A DNA stretch of 64,000 nucleotides, taken from the NCBI RefSeq assembly GCF_003063505.1, contig NZ_NERW01000001.1, positions 674,501 through 738,500 of the forward strand, given 5' to 3'. This stretch comes from Limnohabitans sp. T6-20 (GTDB lineage Bacteria > Pseudomonadota > Gammaproteobacteria > Burkholderiales > Burkholderiaceae_C). Within the stretch, counting starts at the first letter, position 1; every line of letters starts with the position of its first letter. The position numbers were made by a program, and so were the translations under genes. A model generated the notes under the pieces. That model was given only the letters and a program-made list of their open reading frames with translations, did not search any database and was not told where the DNA came from. Shown piece after piece: positions 8,291-18,600 of the stretch.

Positions 8291-9067
8291 TCAGCGGGTC
8301 ACAAATTCACGAGGGAGTTCGGGCTTGCGCCAGAACGGGACTTTTTTCAGCCACAACAGCAAGGCATGCCAGTGGATGCGCGCCACCACGCCAAAGGTCA
8401 GCAGCGGAAAACGCCACATCACGCGGCGCAAGGCGGCGGCGGTGGCGGGCTCCAGCACACCACTCCAGCTGGTGTCGATCAGCGGCCCATCGGCATCGGC
8501 GTGGTCCACGCGGGCCACGATGCGGTCTTGGCCGCCCTGCAGCGTGCGCATGAAACGGAAACGGTATTCGCCTTGCACGTCGCAAAAGGGCGAAACATGG
8601 AACACCTTGTGGGCCAGCAGCGTGCGGCCGTATTGCGGTTCGGGCAGCAGGTAGCAATGGCGCTCGCCAAAGGTGTTGTTCACCTCGGCCACGATGGCGG
8701 CCAGGCTGCCGTCAGCGCGGTGCGCGTACCAAAAGCTCACGGGCTTGAAAGCATGGCCCAGCACGCGGGGAAAGGCCTGCAGCCAGACTTCGCCTGTGGC
8801 GTCCCGGATGCCTTCTTGGTGCAGCAGTTCATCGAGCCAGGCCAGCGCACCACCTTTGTCGGCAGGGCGGCCATCGCCATGGTCGGCGTCATGAAACGCA
8901 AACCAGGCACGGCGGTTGATGGCCAAGTCGGTGGTGCATTGACCTGCTTGCAAACGGCGCATCGGCAGCATCAAAAATGCGGTTGGATAAACAAAGGCGT
9001 GGTGCGCCGGGCGGTGGCGCGTGTGGCGCACCTGGCCCCAGCCGATGAGCGCAGTAGCAGCATTCAT
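8291..9067 (-). CDS. DUF1365 family protein
   Basis: A 258-residue protein of the DUF1365 family. Recognisable blocks are HAFVYPTAFLMLPMRRL, AFPRVLGHAFKPVSFWYAHR, VAEVNNTFGERHCYLL and KVFHVSPFCDVQGEYRFRF. No reaction has been assigned that I can name with certainty; the family travels with Cfa-like methyltransferases and FAD oxidoreductases, implying a role in modifying acyl chains. The start was placed at 9067 because this ATG overlaps the upstream stop by 4 bp; longer in-frame versions would run deep into the FAD oxidoreductase. The C-terminus has a hydrophobic, basic stretch that may touch the membrane. Confidence 0.85.
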   Translation of the reverse strand: MNAATALIGWGQVRHTRHRPAHHAFVYPTAFLMLPMRRLQAGQCTTDLAINRRAWFAFHDADHGDGRPADKGGALAWLDELLHQEGIRDATGEVWLQAFPRVLGHAFKPVSFWYAHRADGSLAAIVAEVNNTFGERHCYLLPEPQYGRTLLAHKVFHVSPFCDVQGEYRFRFMRTLQGGQDRIVARVDHADADGPLIDTSWSGVLEPATAAALRRVMWRFPLLTFGVVARIHWHALLLWLKKVPFWRKPELPREFVTR

Positions 9068-10392
9068 GGAGCCGGCTTTTCCTGTGGGCTGCCTTGCTCG
9101 TGGATTTGCTTGAGCAAAGCGCGGCCCACTTGCAGGCCCGACTTGAGGCCGTCTTCGTGAAAGCCGTAACCCGTCCAGGCCCCGGCGTACCAAGTGTGGC
9201 GCTGGCCTTGCAGCAAGGGCACGCGCTTTTGCGCGTCGATGGCCTTGAGGTCAAACACCGGGTGCGCGTAGTCGTATTCGCCCACGATGGTGTCGGGGTC
9301 GATGGGCTGCAGCGGGTTGAGCGACACCACCACAGGCTGCGCAAACGGGATGCGTTGCAAGCGGTTGAGCAAGTAGTGCAGGCACACACGCGCGGACTCG
9401 CGCTCGGTGCTGGCTGCGCGCTCGTAGTTCCAGGCGGCCCAAGTTTTTTGGTTCGCGGGCAGCACGCTGGCATCGGTGTGCAGCACGGCTCGGTTGTCCT
9501 GGTAGCGGATGGCCCCCAGCACGCTGCGCTCGTCGCCAGACGGCTCGCGCAACAGGCCCAGCGCCTGGTCGGTGTGGGTGGCGATCACGACTTCGTCAAA
9601 GCGCTCGGCATGCCCGTCGGTGATGACGCGCACACCTTGCGCGTCGCGCTCGATCAGGCGCACCGGGGTGTTCAGGCGTTTGTCATGCACACCGGCCAAA
9701 ATTTTCTCAACGTAATGTCGCGCACCGCCCACCACGCTGAACCACTGCGGGCGGTTTGTGACCTGGATCAGGCCGTGGTTGTGGCAAAACCGAATCATGG
9801 TGGCCACCGGGAACTGCAGCATCTGGTCGGTCGGGCAACTCCAGATGCAGCCCAGCATGGGCAGGAAATACCAATCGCGAAACGGCTCACTGAACTTGTG
9901 CGTGCGCAGAAATTCACTCAGCGGTTGTTGCAGCTCTTTTTCACGCTGCTCTTTGGCAATGCGGGTGCACAGCGCGTTGAAGCGCATCACATCAGACAAC
10001 ATCCGCCAAAAGCGTAGATTGACCAAGTTGCTGCGTTGCGCGAAGACGCTGTTCAGGTCGGTGCCGCTCCACTCCAGTGCCTTGCCATTTTTGGCCCCCG
10101 GTACCTTGACCGAAAATGACATGTCAGAGGGCGCGGTTTCTACGCCCAACTCTGCAAACAGATTGATCAGGTTGGGGTAGGTGCGTTCGTTGAACACCAG
10201 AAAGCCCGTGTCCACGCCGTGCGTCACAGGGCCTTGCGGCGTGGGCAGCGTGATGTCGACCGTGTGGGTGTGGCCACCAAAATAATCGCCAGCCTCGAAC
10301 ACGGTGATGTCGGCATGGTCTTTCAGAGTGTGTGCCACGGCCAGGCCGGAAATGCCCGAACCCACGATGGCCAGTTTCATGCGCGGCTTCAT
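9064..10392 (-). CDS. FAD-dependent oxidoreductase (amine-oxidase fold)
   Basis: A 442-residue flavoprotein. The Rossmann FAD motif IVGSGISGLAVAHTL is at the very N-terminus, followed by the acidic ribose-binding Glu in TVFEAGDYFGGHTHT. TGFLVFNERTYPNLINLFAE and the C-terminal AGAWTGYGFHEDGLKSGLQV complete the amine-oxidase/desaturase-like pattern. Homologues sit upstream of DUF1365 and cfa in many photolyase clusters and are thought to oxidise or desaturate acyl chains. The gene overlaps both gpx and DUF1365 by 4 bp, so the operon is translationally coupled here. A second ATG at 10380 would omit four residues. Confidence 0.88.
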   Translation of the reverse strand: MKPRMKLAIVGSGISGLAVAHTLKDHADITVFEAGDYFGGHTHTVDITLPTPQGPVTHGVDTGFLVFNERTYPNLINLFAELGVETAPSDMSFSVKVPGAKNGKALEWSGTDLNSVFAQRSNLVNLRFWRMLSDVMRFNALCTRIAKEQREKELQQPLSEFLRTHKFSEPFRDWYFLPMLGCIWSCPTDQMLQFPVATMIRFCHNHGLIQVTNRPQWFSVVGGARHYVEKILAGVHDKRLNTPVRLIERDAQGVRVITDGHAERFDEVVIATHTDQALGLLREPSGDERSVLGAIRYQDNRAVLHTDASVLPANQKTWAAWNYERAASTERESARVCLHYLLNRLQRIPFAQPVVVSLNPLQPIDPDTIVGEYDYAHPVFDLKAIDAQKRVPLLQGQRHTWYAGAWTGYGFHEDGLKSGLQVGRALLKQIHEQGSPQEKPAP

Positions 10393-11000
10393 GGTTTGGC
10401 TTTCAGGGATTGTTCAATGGCCGAGACCAGGGTTTTGCTCTCGGGTCCGGTCATGCTGCTGTACTGGTCGACCACCTTGCCGTCGCGGCCAATCAGGTAT
10501 TTGTGAAAGTTCCAGCGCGGTTTTTGACCCGTTTGGGCTGTGAGCTGTTTGAACAGAGGCGCAGCACCTTCGCCCGTGATCCGGGTTTTGGTGAACATCG
10601 GGAACTTCACGCCGAAGGTGCTTTCGCAAAAGTCGGCAATGTCCTTGTTGCTGCCTTTTTCCTGGGCAAAGTCGTTCGACGGAAAACCCAACACCACCAG
10701 GCCCTGGTCTTTGTATTTGGTGTTCAGTGCTTCCAGGCCTTTGTATTGCGAGGTGAAGCCGCAAAAACTGGCGGTGTTCACCACCAGCACCACCTTGCCA
10801 GCGTATTGGCACAGCGACTGGGGCTTTTCATCCTGCAGTCGGTCAAAGGTGTGGTTGAGGAGGGCGGGACAGTTGACCGGCGTGGCCGAAGACGCCAATG
10901 GTGTGCTGGCTTGCGCCACCTCAATGCCGAAGCCCAATGCCGCTGCCAGCAACGCCAAAAGCAGCTGCCCCATCCAATGATTAACCCACTCGTGATTCAT
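10389..11000 (-). CDS. Exported glutathione-peroxidase family protein
   Basis: A thiol peroxidase of the glutathione peroxidase superfamily, about 203 residues. The catalytic Cys is in NTASFCGFTSQYKGLEAL, followed by GFPSNDFAQEKGS (Asp where many homologues have Gln) and the Trp/Asn pair in RWNFHKYLIG. The N-terminus is a probable signal peptide (LLLALLAAALGFGIEVAQA), so it should act in the periplasm against lipid or hydrogen peroxides. Starts at 11018, 11000 and 10973 are all possible; 11000 is a compromise and no strong ribosome site decides it. It is the first gene of the lipid operon. Confidence 0.8.
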   Translation of the reverse strand: MNHEWVNHWMGQLLLALLAAALGFGIEVAQASTPLASSATPVNCPALLNHTFDRLQDEKPQSLCQYAGKVVLVVNTASFCGFTSQYKGLEALNTKYKDQGLVVLGFPSNDFAQEKGSNKDIADFCESTFGVKFPMFTKTRITGEGAAPLFKQLTAQTGQKPRWNFHKYLIGRDGKVVDQYSSMTGPESKTLVSAIEQSLKAKP

Positions 11001-11088
11001 TTGCACTTGAAAATCCATTTTGTGACCAATGAGTTTAAACTTGTTTGTCAGAATTGTCACTCCAACCTCTCGTCCATTGGAAAAACCC
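11001..11088. promoter_or_regulatory. Divergent promoter region between gpx operon and DUF2256-photolyase
   Basis: An 88-bp AT-richer gap separates the two divergent units. It contains a perfect 10-bp palindrome AGTTTAAACT at 11032-11041, flanked by GTGAC to the left and GTCAC to the right about 40 bp apart. A MerR-type (LitR-like) or ECF sigma control would be expected for such clusters, but I cannot recognise a definite -35/-10 pair. Confidence 0.4.
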
Positions 11089-11262
11089 ATGCCCAAAGCC
11101 TCCGGTTTTAAAGGAAACAAGCAGGATTTACCCCAAAAGCCCTGCGCAGTTTGTGGCCGCGCCATGGTTTGGCGCAAAAGCTGGGCCAAGAACTGGGACA
11201 ACGTTCTTTATTGCAGCGACCGCTGCCGGGCCGCCAAAAACACCACCAAGGCCCAAGCATGA
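11089..11262 (+). CDS. DUF2256 small zinc-ribbon-like protein
   Basis: A 57-residue protein of the DUF2256 family, almost always encoded directly upstream of iron-sulfur photolyases. The core KPCAVCGRAMVWRKSWAKNW followed by YCSDRCRAAK gives four Cys in a CxxC...CxxxC pattern, which suggests a zinc-binding knuckle. Function is unknown; helper or nucleic-acid-binding roles for the photolyase are guesses. Translation starts at the ATG before PKASGFKGNK, preceded by a weak GGAAA. Its TGA overlaps the photolyase ATG (ATGA). Confidence 0.85.
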   Translation: MPKASGFKGNKQDLPQKPCAVCGRAMVWRKSWAKNWDNVLYCSDRCRAAKNTTKAQA

Positions 11263-12809
11263 CGCGCCACTTGGTGCTGGTGCTGGGCGACCAGCTGGGC
11301 TGGGACAGTCCTGCTCTGGCGGGTTTTGACCCGGCGCAAGACCGTTTGCTGCTGATCGAGGCCGAGAGCGAGGCCAACGAAGTCTGGAACCACCAGGCCC
11401 GAATCGCGCTGTTTTTGTCAGGCATGCGGCACTTTGCCAACGCCGCGCACGGCCGCAGCTGGCCCTTTGTTTACATGAAGCTCGACGATGCCGCGCTGCC
11501 CGGTGACTTTGCCGGTCGGCTGAGCCACGCACTGAACACCTTGAAACCCCAGCAACTGGTGGTGTTGGAGGCTGGCGCCTGGCGCATGGAGCGGCTGATC
11601 GAAGATGCCGCTGCCCAGGCGAGCGTGCCCCTGCGCTGGGTGACCGACACACACTTCATGTGCAGCCGCGCCGAATTTGCGAAGTGGGCAGCCGACAAGA
11701 AAGAGCTGCGCATGGAGTTCTTTTACCGCCAGATGCGCCAACGCCACGACGTGCTGATGGAAGGCCCACCCGACAAGCCCAGCCCGGTGAGCGGCCAGTG
11801 GAACTTTGACGCCGACAACCGCAAAGGCTTTGGGGCCAAAGGCCCGGGCACCGTACCGCCGCCCGCCCGCTTTTCGCCCGACCGCGTCACGCAAGACGTG
11901 ATCGCGCTGGTGCGCGAGCGCTTTGCCAGCCACCCCGGCACACTGGATGACTTTGCCTGGCCCGTGACCCGCGAAGACGCCTTGGCCGCGCTGCAACACT
12001 TTATCGACCAGCGGTTGGACAACTTCGGTCCCTGGCAAGACGCGATGTGGACCACGCTGCCCTTTGGCTGGCATGCGCTGGTGGCCAGCAGCCTAAACCT
12101 GCATTTGCTCAACCCGCGTGAAGTGGTCACCGCTGCCGAGCAGGCCTATCACCAGCGTGGCTTGCCGCTGGCCAGCGTGGAAGGCTTCATCCGACAGGTG
12201 CTGGGCTGGCGCGAGTTCATTCGCGGCGTGTACTGGCTGGACATGCCGCACCTGGCCGAAGCCAACCACTACGGCCACACCCGCGATTTGCCCAAGTGGT
12301 ACTGGACTGGCCAAACCGGCATGGCCTGCATGCAAGCCACAATTGGCCAAAGCCTGCAACACGGCTATGCCCACCACATCCAGCGCCTCATGGTCACCGG
12401 GCAATTTGCGGTGCTGGCGGGCCTGTCACCGCAACAGGTCAGCGCGTGGTACCGCGCCATGTACGTGGACGCGGTGGAATGGGTGGAAATGCCCAACACC
12501 CTGGGCATGGCCCTGCACGCCAACGGCGGGCGCTTCACCAGCAAACCCTATGTGGCCAGCGGCCAGTACATCGCCCGAATGAGCAACTATTGCAAAGGCT
12601 GCCGCTACCAGCCCGAGCAACGCACCGGCCCCAATGCCTGTCCCATGACCACGCTGTATTGGGATTTCCTGATCCGCCACGAACAAGACTTTGCCAAGAA
12701 CCCGCGCACCGCACTGATGGTCAAGCATGTTGGCCGCATGAGCGAAGAAGACAAGGCCCAGATTCGGGCGCAAGCCAATGCCACGCGAGAGGGGCTGGAC
12801 GGGGTTTAA
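11259..12809 (+). CDS. Iron-sulfur bacterial cryptochrome/photolyase (FeS-BCP type)
   Basis: A 516-residue flavoprotein of the deoxyribodipyrimidine photolyase-related (PhrB/CryB) clade, which repairs (6-4) photoproducts with light. It begins with the Rossmann segment RHLVLVLGDQLGWDSPAL. Four Cys at 357, 445, 448 and 461 (GMACMQ, NYCKGC, NACP) match the spacing of the [4Fe-4S] ligands in Agrobacterium PhrB (about 350/438/441/454), so the cluster is probably present. The FAD-pocket region around GWREFIRGVYWLDMP is typical. It is cotranscribed with DUF2256 and divergent from the gpx-cfa operon. The ATG at 11259 is set by the 4-bp overlap with DUF2256. Confidence 0.92.
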   Translation: MTRHLVLVLGDQLGWDSPALAGFDPAQDRLLLIEAESEANEVWNHQARIALFLSGMRHFANAAHGRSWPFVYMKLDDAALPGDFAGRLSHALNTLKPQQLVVLEAGAWRMERLIEDAAAQASVPLRWVTDTHFMCSRAEFAKWAADKKELRMEFFYRQMRQRHDVLMEGPPDKPSPVSGQWNFDADNRKGFGAKGPGTVPPPARFSPDRVTQDVIALVRERFASHPGTLDDFAWPVTREDALAALQHFIDQRLDNFGPWQDAMWTTLPFGWHALVASSLNLHLLNPREVVTAAEQAYHQRGLPLASVEGFIRQVLGWREFIRGVYWLDMPHLAEANHYGHTRDLPKWYWTGQTGMACMQATIGQSLQHGYAHHIQRLMVTGQFAVLAGLSPQQVSAWYRAMYVDAVEWVEMPNTLGMALHANGGRFTSKPYVASGQYIARMSNYCKGCRYQPEQRTGPNACPMTTLYWDFLIRHEQDFAKNPRTALMVKHVGRMSEEDKAQIRAQANATREGLDGV

Positions 12810-12841
12810 CTCACACCTCAGTCCCCAATTGAGGGCATCTT

Positions 12842-15580
12842 CTATTGACCCATCACCCATTGCCACACCGCCAAAACCGCATCGCGTTCAGCGCTCAGCG
12901 TGGCCGGGTCCACTTGGGTGGGTTCTTCGTTCAGGCGCGCGCGGTGTTGCAAGCGGCGCATTTCGCGATAGGCATTGGCCGCAGCTTGCCCCGTGCCAGT
13001 CGGCAGCAAGCCTGCTTTCTCGGCGCGTTGCAGCAAGGCGATGTTGCCGACGTTGTCGGCCAGTTCAGGGTGTGCAGCGGCGTGCAGCAGCACCAAGTAC
13101 TGCATGGCAAATTCGACATCGACCATGCCGCCGGGGCTGTGTTTCACATCAAAATGATCGGCCTTGACGGGATGGCCCTGGCGCACGCGTTCGCGCATGG
13201 CCACGATTTCGGCCTTTAGGCTCAACGCATCACGCGGCGCGCTGATGACGGCGTTGCGCACGGCGTCAAAGCGCGGTGCCAAACTTTGCAGGCCCATGAC
13301 AAAGCGGGCGCGGGTCATGGCCTGGTGTTCCCAGGTCCAGGCGGTGTTGCTGCCGCGTTGTTGCTGGTAGTCGGCATAGGCCTCAAAACGCGTGACAAGT
13401 AGGCCCGAATTGCCGTTGGGGCGCAGCGCGGTGTCGATTTCGTAGATGTCCCCGTCGGCGGTTTTGACCGTCATCCAGTTGATCATTTTGCGCACATAGG
13501 CGGCGTAGATTTCCTGGGCGCGTTCGTCTTCGTCGTCGTACACGAACACGATGTCCAGGTCGCTGCCATAGCCCAGTTCTTTGCCGCCCAGCTTGCCATA
13601 GCCAATGATCGCGATGGCAGGGTTTTCGCGGTGGCGGGTTTTCAGGCGGTCCCAGCACCAGCGCGCCGTCACGCGCAGCACAGCATCGGCCAGCGCACTC
13701 AGGTCATCGGCCACTTGCTCCACGGTGAGCACGCCTTCCACATCGCGTGCCAGTGTCCGGAACTGCTCGGCATGGTGGGCGCGGCGCAGCAGGTTCATCA
13801 GGCTTTCTTCGTCGTCTTCGCCCGTGCGCTGCAGGGCCACGCGGCGCGCCTGCAGTTCGGCTTCGAACTCGGCGGCGTCAAAGCGGGTGTCAAACAGGTT
13901 GCCGCCCGCCAGCTCGTCGATCACACCGGGGTGTTGCAACAAATAACGCGCAGGCCATTTGGCCGCACCCAACAGCCGCAGCAAGCGCTCGTAGACGGAG
14001 GGGCGCTCCAGCATCAGGGCCAAATAGCTTTCACGGCGCAGCAGGGGCTCGATCCAATCGGCCATGCGCAGCACGGCCACTTCGCTGATGCGGCCTTCGC
14101 CCAGCCATTGGGCCGTGCGTTGCAACAAACGCATCAGGCGACCTCGGGCGTCGTCGCGCAGGGCTTGCACGCGCGGGTTGTCTGCCCACTGCGCGAGGCG
14201 AGCACGAACTGCGCCATCAAAGTCGGTCAGCACGGCGTCGAGCTCGGCATGCTCGCGGCCATTCGTCCCGTTCTTGCTATTTTTACCGTTGCAACCTTTG
14301 CACTCCCGGTCACCCCCCAGCAAGGTGTCGAACTCTTGCGCCACCACCTCGCGGTGTGCGTCCAGCTCAGACAAAAACGCGCAGGCATCTTCGTAGCCCA
14401 AGGTCTGGGCGATCCAGGCCAGATCGTCATCGCGCGTCGGCAAAACATGGGTTTGTTGGTCGTCCAGGTACTGGATGCGGTGCTCCACCTGGCGCAAAAA
14501 CACATAGGCCGCACCCAAGGCGTCGGCCGTGGCCTGGGGCATCAGACCGGCTTTGGCCATGCGCTGCAAAGCGTCCAGCGTGGGGCGTGTGCGCAGCTCG
14601 GGGAACTGCCCGCCGCGCACCACCTGCAGCAATTGCACGGTGAATTCGATCTCACGAATACCCCCCCGCGACAACTTGACATCGTTCGCGCGCTCGGGGT
14701 GGCCCGCACTGCGCTTGGCGGCATGGTCGCGAATTTGCTGGTGCAGCGTGCGCAACGATTCGAAGACGTTGTAATCCAGGTATCGGCGAAACACAAACGG
14801 CAACACCACGGCACGCAAGGCCTGAGCAGTGCCATTGACCACCGCGCTGCGGGGCGCGACCACGCGGCTTTTCATCCAGGCAAAACGCTCCCATTCGCGG
14901 CCTTGGACCAGCAAATACTCTTCCAACGCATCGAGCGACACCACGCTGGGGCCCGAGTTGCCATTGGGGCGCAGCGCCAAATCGACCCGGAACACAAAAC
15001 CGTGTTCGGTGGTATCGCCAATCAGGGCGTACATGCGCTTGACGGCGCGGGTGAAGTATTCCTGGCACGAAACTTTGTTGCGGCCTTCGCTGTTGCCCAG
15101 CGTTTCACCATCCTGGTCGTAGACGTAAATCAAGTCAATGTCGCTCGACACATTCAACTCGCGAGCGCCCAGCTTGCCCATGCCCACGATCCACATCTCG
15201 GCGCGTTGGCCATCGGCCTTGGTGGGTGCGCCATGCAGCACGTCCAGATCGGCCATGACCTGCTGCCAGGCGATGTCGAGCGTGACTTCGGCCAGCCAGG
15301 TCATGACATGGGTCACCACCGCCAAAGGGGCTTGGCCCGAGCAGTCCAACTGGGCCAAGCGCTCCAGCGTGAGCTGGCGCAACACGCGCAGGGCAGCGCC
15401 TGTGTCCAGGCCCGTGGCTTGAAGGGCGGCAAAACCGGCGTTCAGACTGTCGCGTGTCGGGGCACCCGGAGCCAGCAAGGGCAAAACATCGGCGTAACGG
15501 CGGTGCAAACGCTGCACAAAACGTGAATACAAGCTCAAATGACCAAGACTTACCGCTTTTGAGTTGGGGGCATCGTTCAT
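12842..15580 (-). CDS. glnE: Bifunctional glutamine synthetase adenylyltransferase/adenylyl-removing enzyme
   Basis: A 912-residue GlnE. The enzyme adenylylates and de-adenylylates glutamine synthetase in response to PII and glutamine. Two nucleotidyltransferase domains are visible: GKLGARELNVSSDIDLIYVY near residue 150 (the removing domain) and GYGKLGGKELGYGSDLDIVF near residue 650 (the transferring domain), each with the DxD metal pair. The C-terminal SPGGMVDVEFAMQYLVLLHA is also typical. The ATG at 15580 leaves 43 bp to the divergent yhdP; an ATG at 15598 is also in frame. A TGACC-rich gap separates it from the convergent photolyase gene. Confidence 0.95.
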   Translation of the reverse strand: MNDAPNSKAVSLGHLSLYSRFVQRLHRRYADVLPLLAPGAPTRDSLNAGFAALQATGLDTGAALRVLRQLTLERLAQLDCSGQAPLAVVTHVMTWLAEVTLDIAWQQVMADLDVLHGAPTKADGQRAEMWIVGMGKLGARELNVSSDIDLIYVYDQDGETLGNSEGRNKVSCQEYFTRAVKRMYALIGDTTEHGFVFRVDLALRPNGNSGPSVVSLDALEEYLLVQGREWERFAWMKSRVVAPRSAVVNGTAQALRAVVLPFVFRRYLDYNVFESLRTLHQQIRDHAAKRSAGHPERANDVKLSRGGIREIEFTVQLLQVVRGGQFPELRTRPTLDALQRMAKAGLMPQATADALGAAYVFLRQVEHRIQYLDDQQTHVLPTRDDDLAWIAQTLGYEDACAFLSELDAHREVVAQEFDTLLGGDRECKGCNGKNSKNGTNGREHAELDAVLTDFDGAVRARLAQWADNPRVQALRDDARGRLMRLLQRTAQWLGEGRISEVAVLRMADWIEPLLRRESYLALMLERPSVYERLLRLLGAAKWPARYLLQHPGVIDELAGGNLFDTRFDAAEFEAELQARRVALQRTGEDDEESLMNLLRRAHHAEQFRTLARDVEGVLTVEQVADDLSALADAVLRVTARWCWDRLKTRHRENPAIAIIGYGKLGGKELGYGSDLDIVFVYDDEDERAQEIYAAYVRKMINWMTVKTADGDIYEIDTALRPNGNSGLLVTRFEAYADYQQQRGSNTAWTWEHQAMTRARFVMGLQSLAPRFDAVRNAVISAPRDALSLKAEIVAMRERVRQGHPVKADHFDVKHSPGGMVDVEFAMQYLVLLHAAAHPELADNVGNIALLQRAEKAGLLPTGTGQAAANAYREMRRLQHRARLNEEPTQVDPATLSAERDAVLAVWQWVMGQ

Positions 15581-15623
15581 GGGCTGGCTGCGGGTCATAA
15601 TTCCTGCTGACTTTCTGATTCAA

Positions 15624-18600
15624 ATGTTTGTACCGTCTTTGCCCACTTTTCCCCGCCTGAGCCTTGCACTGTCCCGTGTCATGCGGGTCATGGCTTGGGC
15701 ATTGCTCGTCTTGGGCATTTTGCTGGGCATGGCCTGGGGTACCCTGCATTTTTGGATTGTGCCGCGAATCGGTGATTACCGCCCCGCGCTGGAGCGCTTG
15801 GCCCAGCAAAGCATCGGGGTTCCGGTTCGCATTGGCCAGATTTCTGCGGAATCCACGGGTTGGGCTCCCTCATTCGAGCTGCGCAACATCGAGTTGCTTG
15901 ACCGGGAAGGCCACCCTGGCTTGCGTTTGCCCAAGGTGGTGATCGCCATCAGCGTGCAATCGGCCTTGGGCCTGAAGCTGGAACAGCTCGTGCTGGACGC
16001 ACCCGAACTCGACATCCGCTTAACGGCCGATGGGGCATGGCGCGTGGCAGGTCTGGATTGGGCACCCAACACCCAAAGCGACGGCGCAGCTGCCGATTGG
16101 TTGTTCGCACAGCGCGAGGTCATTGTGCGAAGCGGCACCGTGCGCTGGACCAACGAGCGCCGCCCCCACCAACCCCTGCCTGGCCTGTTGTCGCCTTTGC
16201 GGCCGAAAACCCCGGAGCCATCGACCAACGCCCACACAACACCGGTCACGCTCGCCCTGCGTGACGTTGACCTGGTGCTGCGCAACTCGGCCAGACACCA
16301 CGACGTGCGACTGGACGCCACCCCGCCATCGGAATGGGGCGAGCGTTTTGTCAGCATGGGGCGATTCCGACGCAGCCTGTTGTCCATACACCCCGGTGAG
16401 TGGGCAGACTGGACGGGTCAGGTTTATGCCTACTTTCCCGAAGTGGATGTGGCGCAATTGGGCCAGCATGTCCCCTTGGGCGTTGACATCGCCGCGGGCC
16501 ACGGAAGCCTGCGCTTGTGGAGCGATGTCGCTCGCGGGCAATGGACCGGGGGCGTGGCCGATGTGAACCTGACCGGACTCCAAACCACATGGGCAGCCGA
16601 TGCCCAAGCATTGGTTTTTGAGAGCTTGTCGGGCCGACTGGGTGCGCGGGCCAGCGCCCTGGGGTTTGAAGTGTCGACCCAACACCTGGCATTTGTGAGC
16701 GCACAGGGCGTGGCCTGGCCGGGCGGCAACGTCTCGCTGGAATACAACTACCCGCAAGGCAAGACCCCGGCACACGGCCAGCTTCAGGCGGACCACCTGG
16801 ACCTGTTTGCCCTGCGCGAAGTCGCCCTGCGCATGCCTTTGCCCGCCACATGGCACGAGCGCCTGCAGCAACAAGACATCAGTGGTCAGGTGGGCGCTTT
16901 GCAGTGGCGCTGGCACGGCGATTGGCAAGCGCCAGAGCGCTATGACGGCCAAGCCACACTGGAAGGCTTGACCCTGCCCCCCCCTGCACTGAAGGCCAAC
17001 GACAAAACACCCCAACGACCCGGCCTGAAAGGCGCGCAAGCCAAAGTGTCGATGACACAGGACGGTGGCCAGGTGGCCCTGAACATGGGACCTGACGGGA
17101 CGATTTTTCTGCCCGGGATTCTGGAAGAGGCGGAAGTGCGTGTGCAGACATTGCTCGCCGAAGCCACCTTCAAACGAGAAGCGGGTCAATGGCGCGTACC
17201 TCAATGGAAACTGAAATTGGCGAACGCCGACCTGCAAGGCGAGTGGCAAGGAAAATGGCAAGCAGCGGCCAACGGCCATGGACCGGGCATGGTGGATCTG
17301 CAAGGGCAAATCAAACAAGTCGACGCGTCCCGGGCACACCGCTACTTGCCCGTCACGCTGCCCGCCAACGTGCGTCAATATGTGCGCGATGCCGTGGTCA
17401 AAGGCGTTTATTCGGATGTGCAGGTCAAGATCAAGGGTGATCTGGCCCGCCTGCCATTTGCAGACCCCAAAGAAGGTGAGTTCCGATTTGCCGGACGCTT
17501 GCGGGATATCGAACTGGACTACCTGCCTGCGGCTTTGCTGCCCCCCAAGAGCCTGCCCTGGCCGCGCCTGCAGAAGCTGAATGGGTTGCTGGTGTTCGAC
17601 CGCTTGGGCATGAAACTGACCGATGCCTCGGCACGCGCAGGTGACGCCCGCACCGGGCTCAATTTGACAGCCGGGCAAGCGGACATCGCGGACATGGCCC
17701 ACCAACCGGTGCTGAACGTTTCGGCAGACAACAAGGATTCGGCCACGCAAGTGCTGTCGCTGGTTCAAAAGTCGCCGCTGGATGCGCTGCTGTCGGGCGC
17801 ATTGCGTCAAACCCAGGCCACAGGCACAGTTCAGACCCGGTTCAAATTGGCCATTCCCCTGCTGACCCCGCCAAACACCAAAGTGCAAGGAACCGTGGTG
17901 TTGGCTGGCAACGATCTGCGCATGTCACCCACCACCCCCTTGCTGGAAAAAGCCCAGGGCACGGTCCAATTCACAGAAGCGGGCTTCACCCTGAGTGCCA
18001 TGCAGGCACGTTTGCTGGGGGGGCCCGTTCGCATCGAAGGCGGCCTGCGCACATCGCCCGCAACCACCGCCGAAACCAGCATGCAATTGCGTGCCCAAGG
18101 TCAAATCACCGCCGATGGCCTGCGCCAAGCCAAAGAGTTCGCGCCGATCAATGAAATGGCCCAATACGCCAGTGGTGCCACCACCTACAGCGCCCAGTTG
18201 GGATGGCGACAAGGTCAACCCGAGTTGTCTGTGCAAAGCCAATTGGATGGCTTGGCGCTGAAATTGCCGTCGCCCCTGGGCAAGCCCGCTGGCACCCGCG
18301 TGCCTTTGTCATTGCGCATGCGCGTACAAAACCAGGGCGGCGTCTTGCAAGACCAACTGCAGTTCGAGTGGGGCAACATCGCTTCGGCCAACTATGTGCG
18401 CGACCTGAGCGGCGCAGAGCCGGTGGTGCTGCGCGGCAGTCTGAGCCTGGGCACCCCGGGCACACAAGCCCCGGCGTTGCCCGCAACAGGGGTTTCAGCT
18501 ACGGTGGCACTGGACCGTTTTGCCGTCGAAGACTGGGAAAACCTGCTGCCCGCCAACCTGTTGTCAGGCAGCGAAAAAACCGGCACGGGACAAACCCTTT

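Noticed and set aside
13631..15526. Long plus-strand open frame opposite glnE
   Set aside because: GlnE is unmistakable on the minus strand; the antisense frame has no recognisable motifs.
16020..17888. Long minus-strand open frame opposite yhdP
   Set aside because: Antisense of a clear AsmA-like gene; composition typical of a shadow frame.
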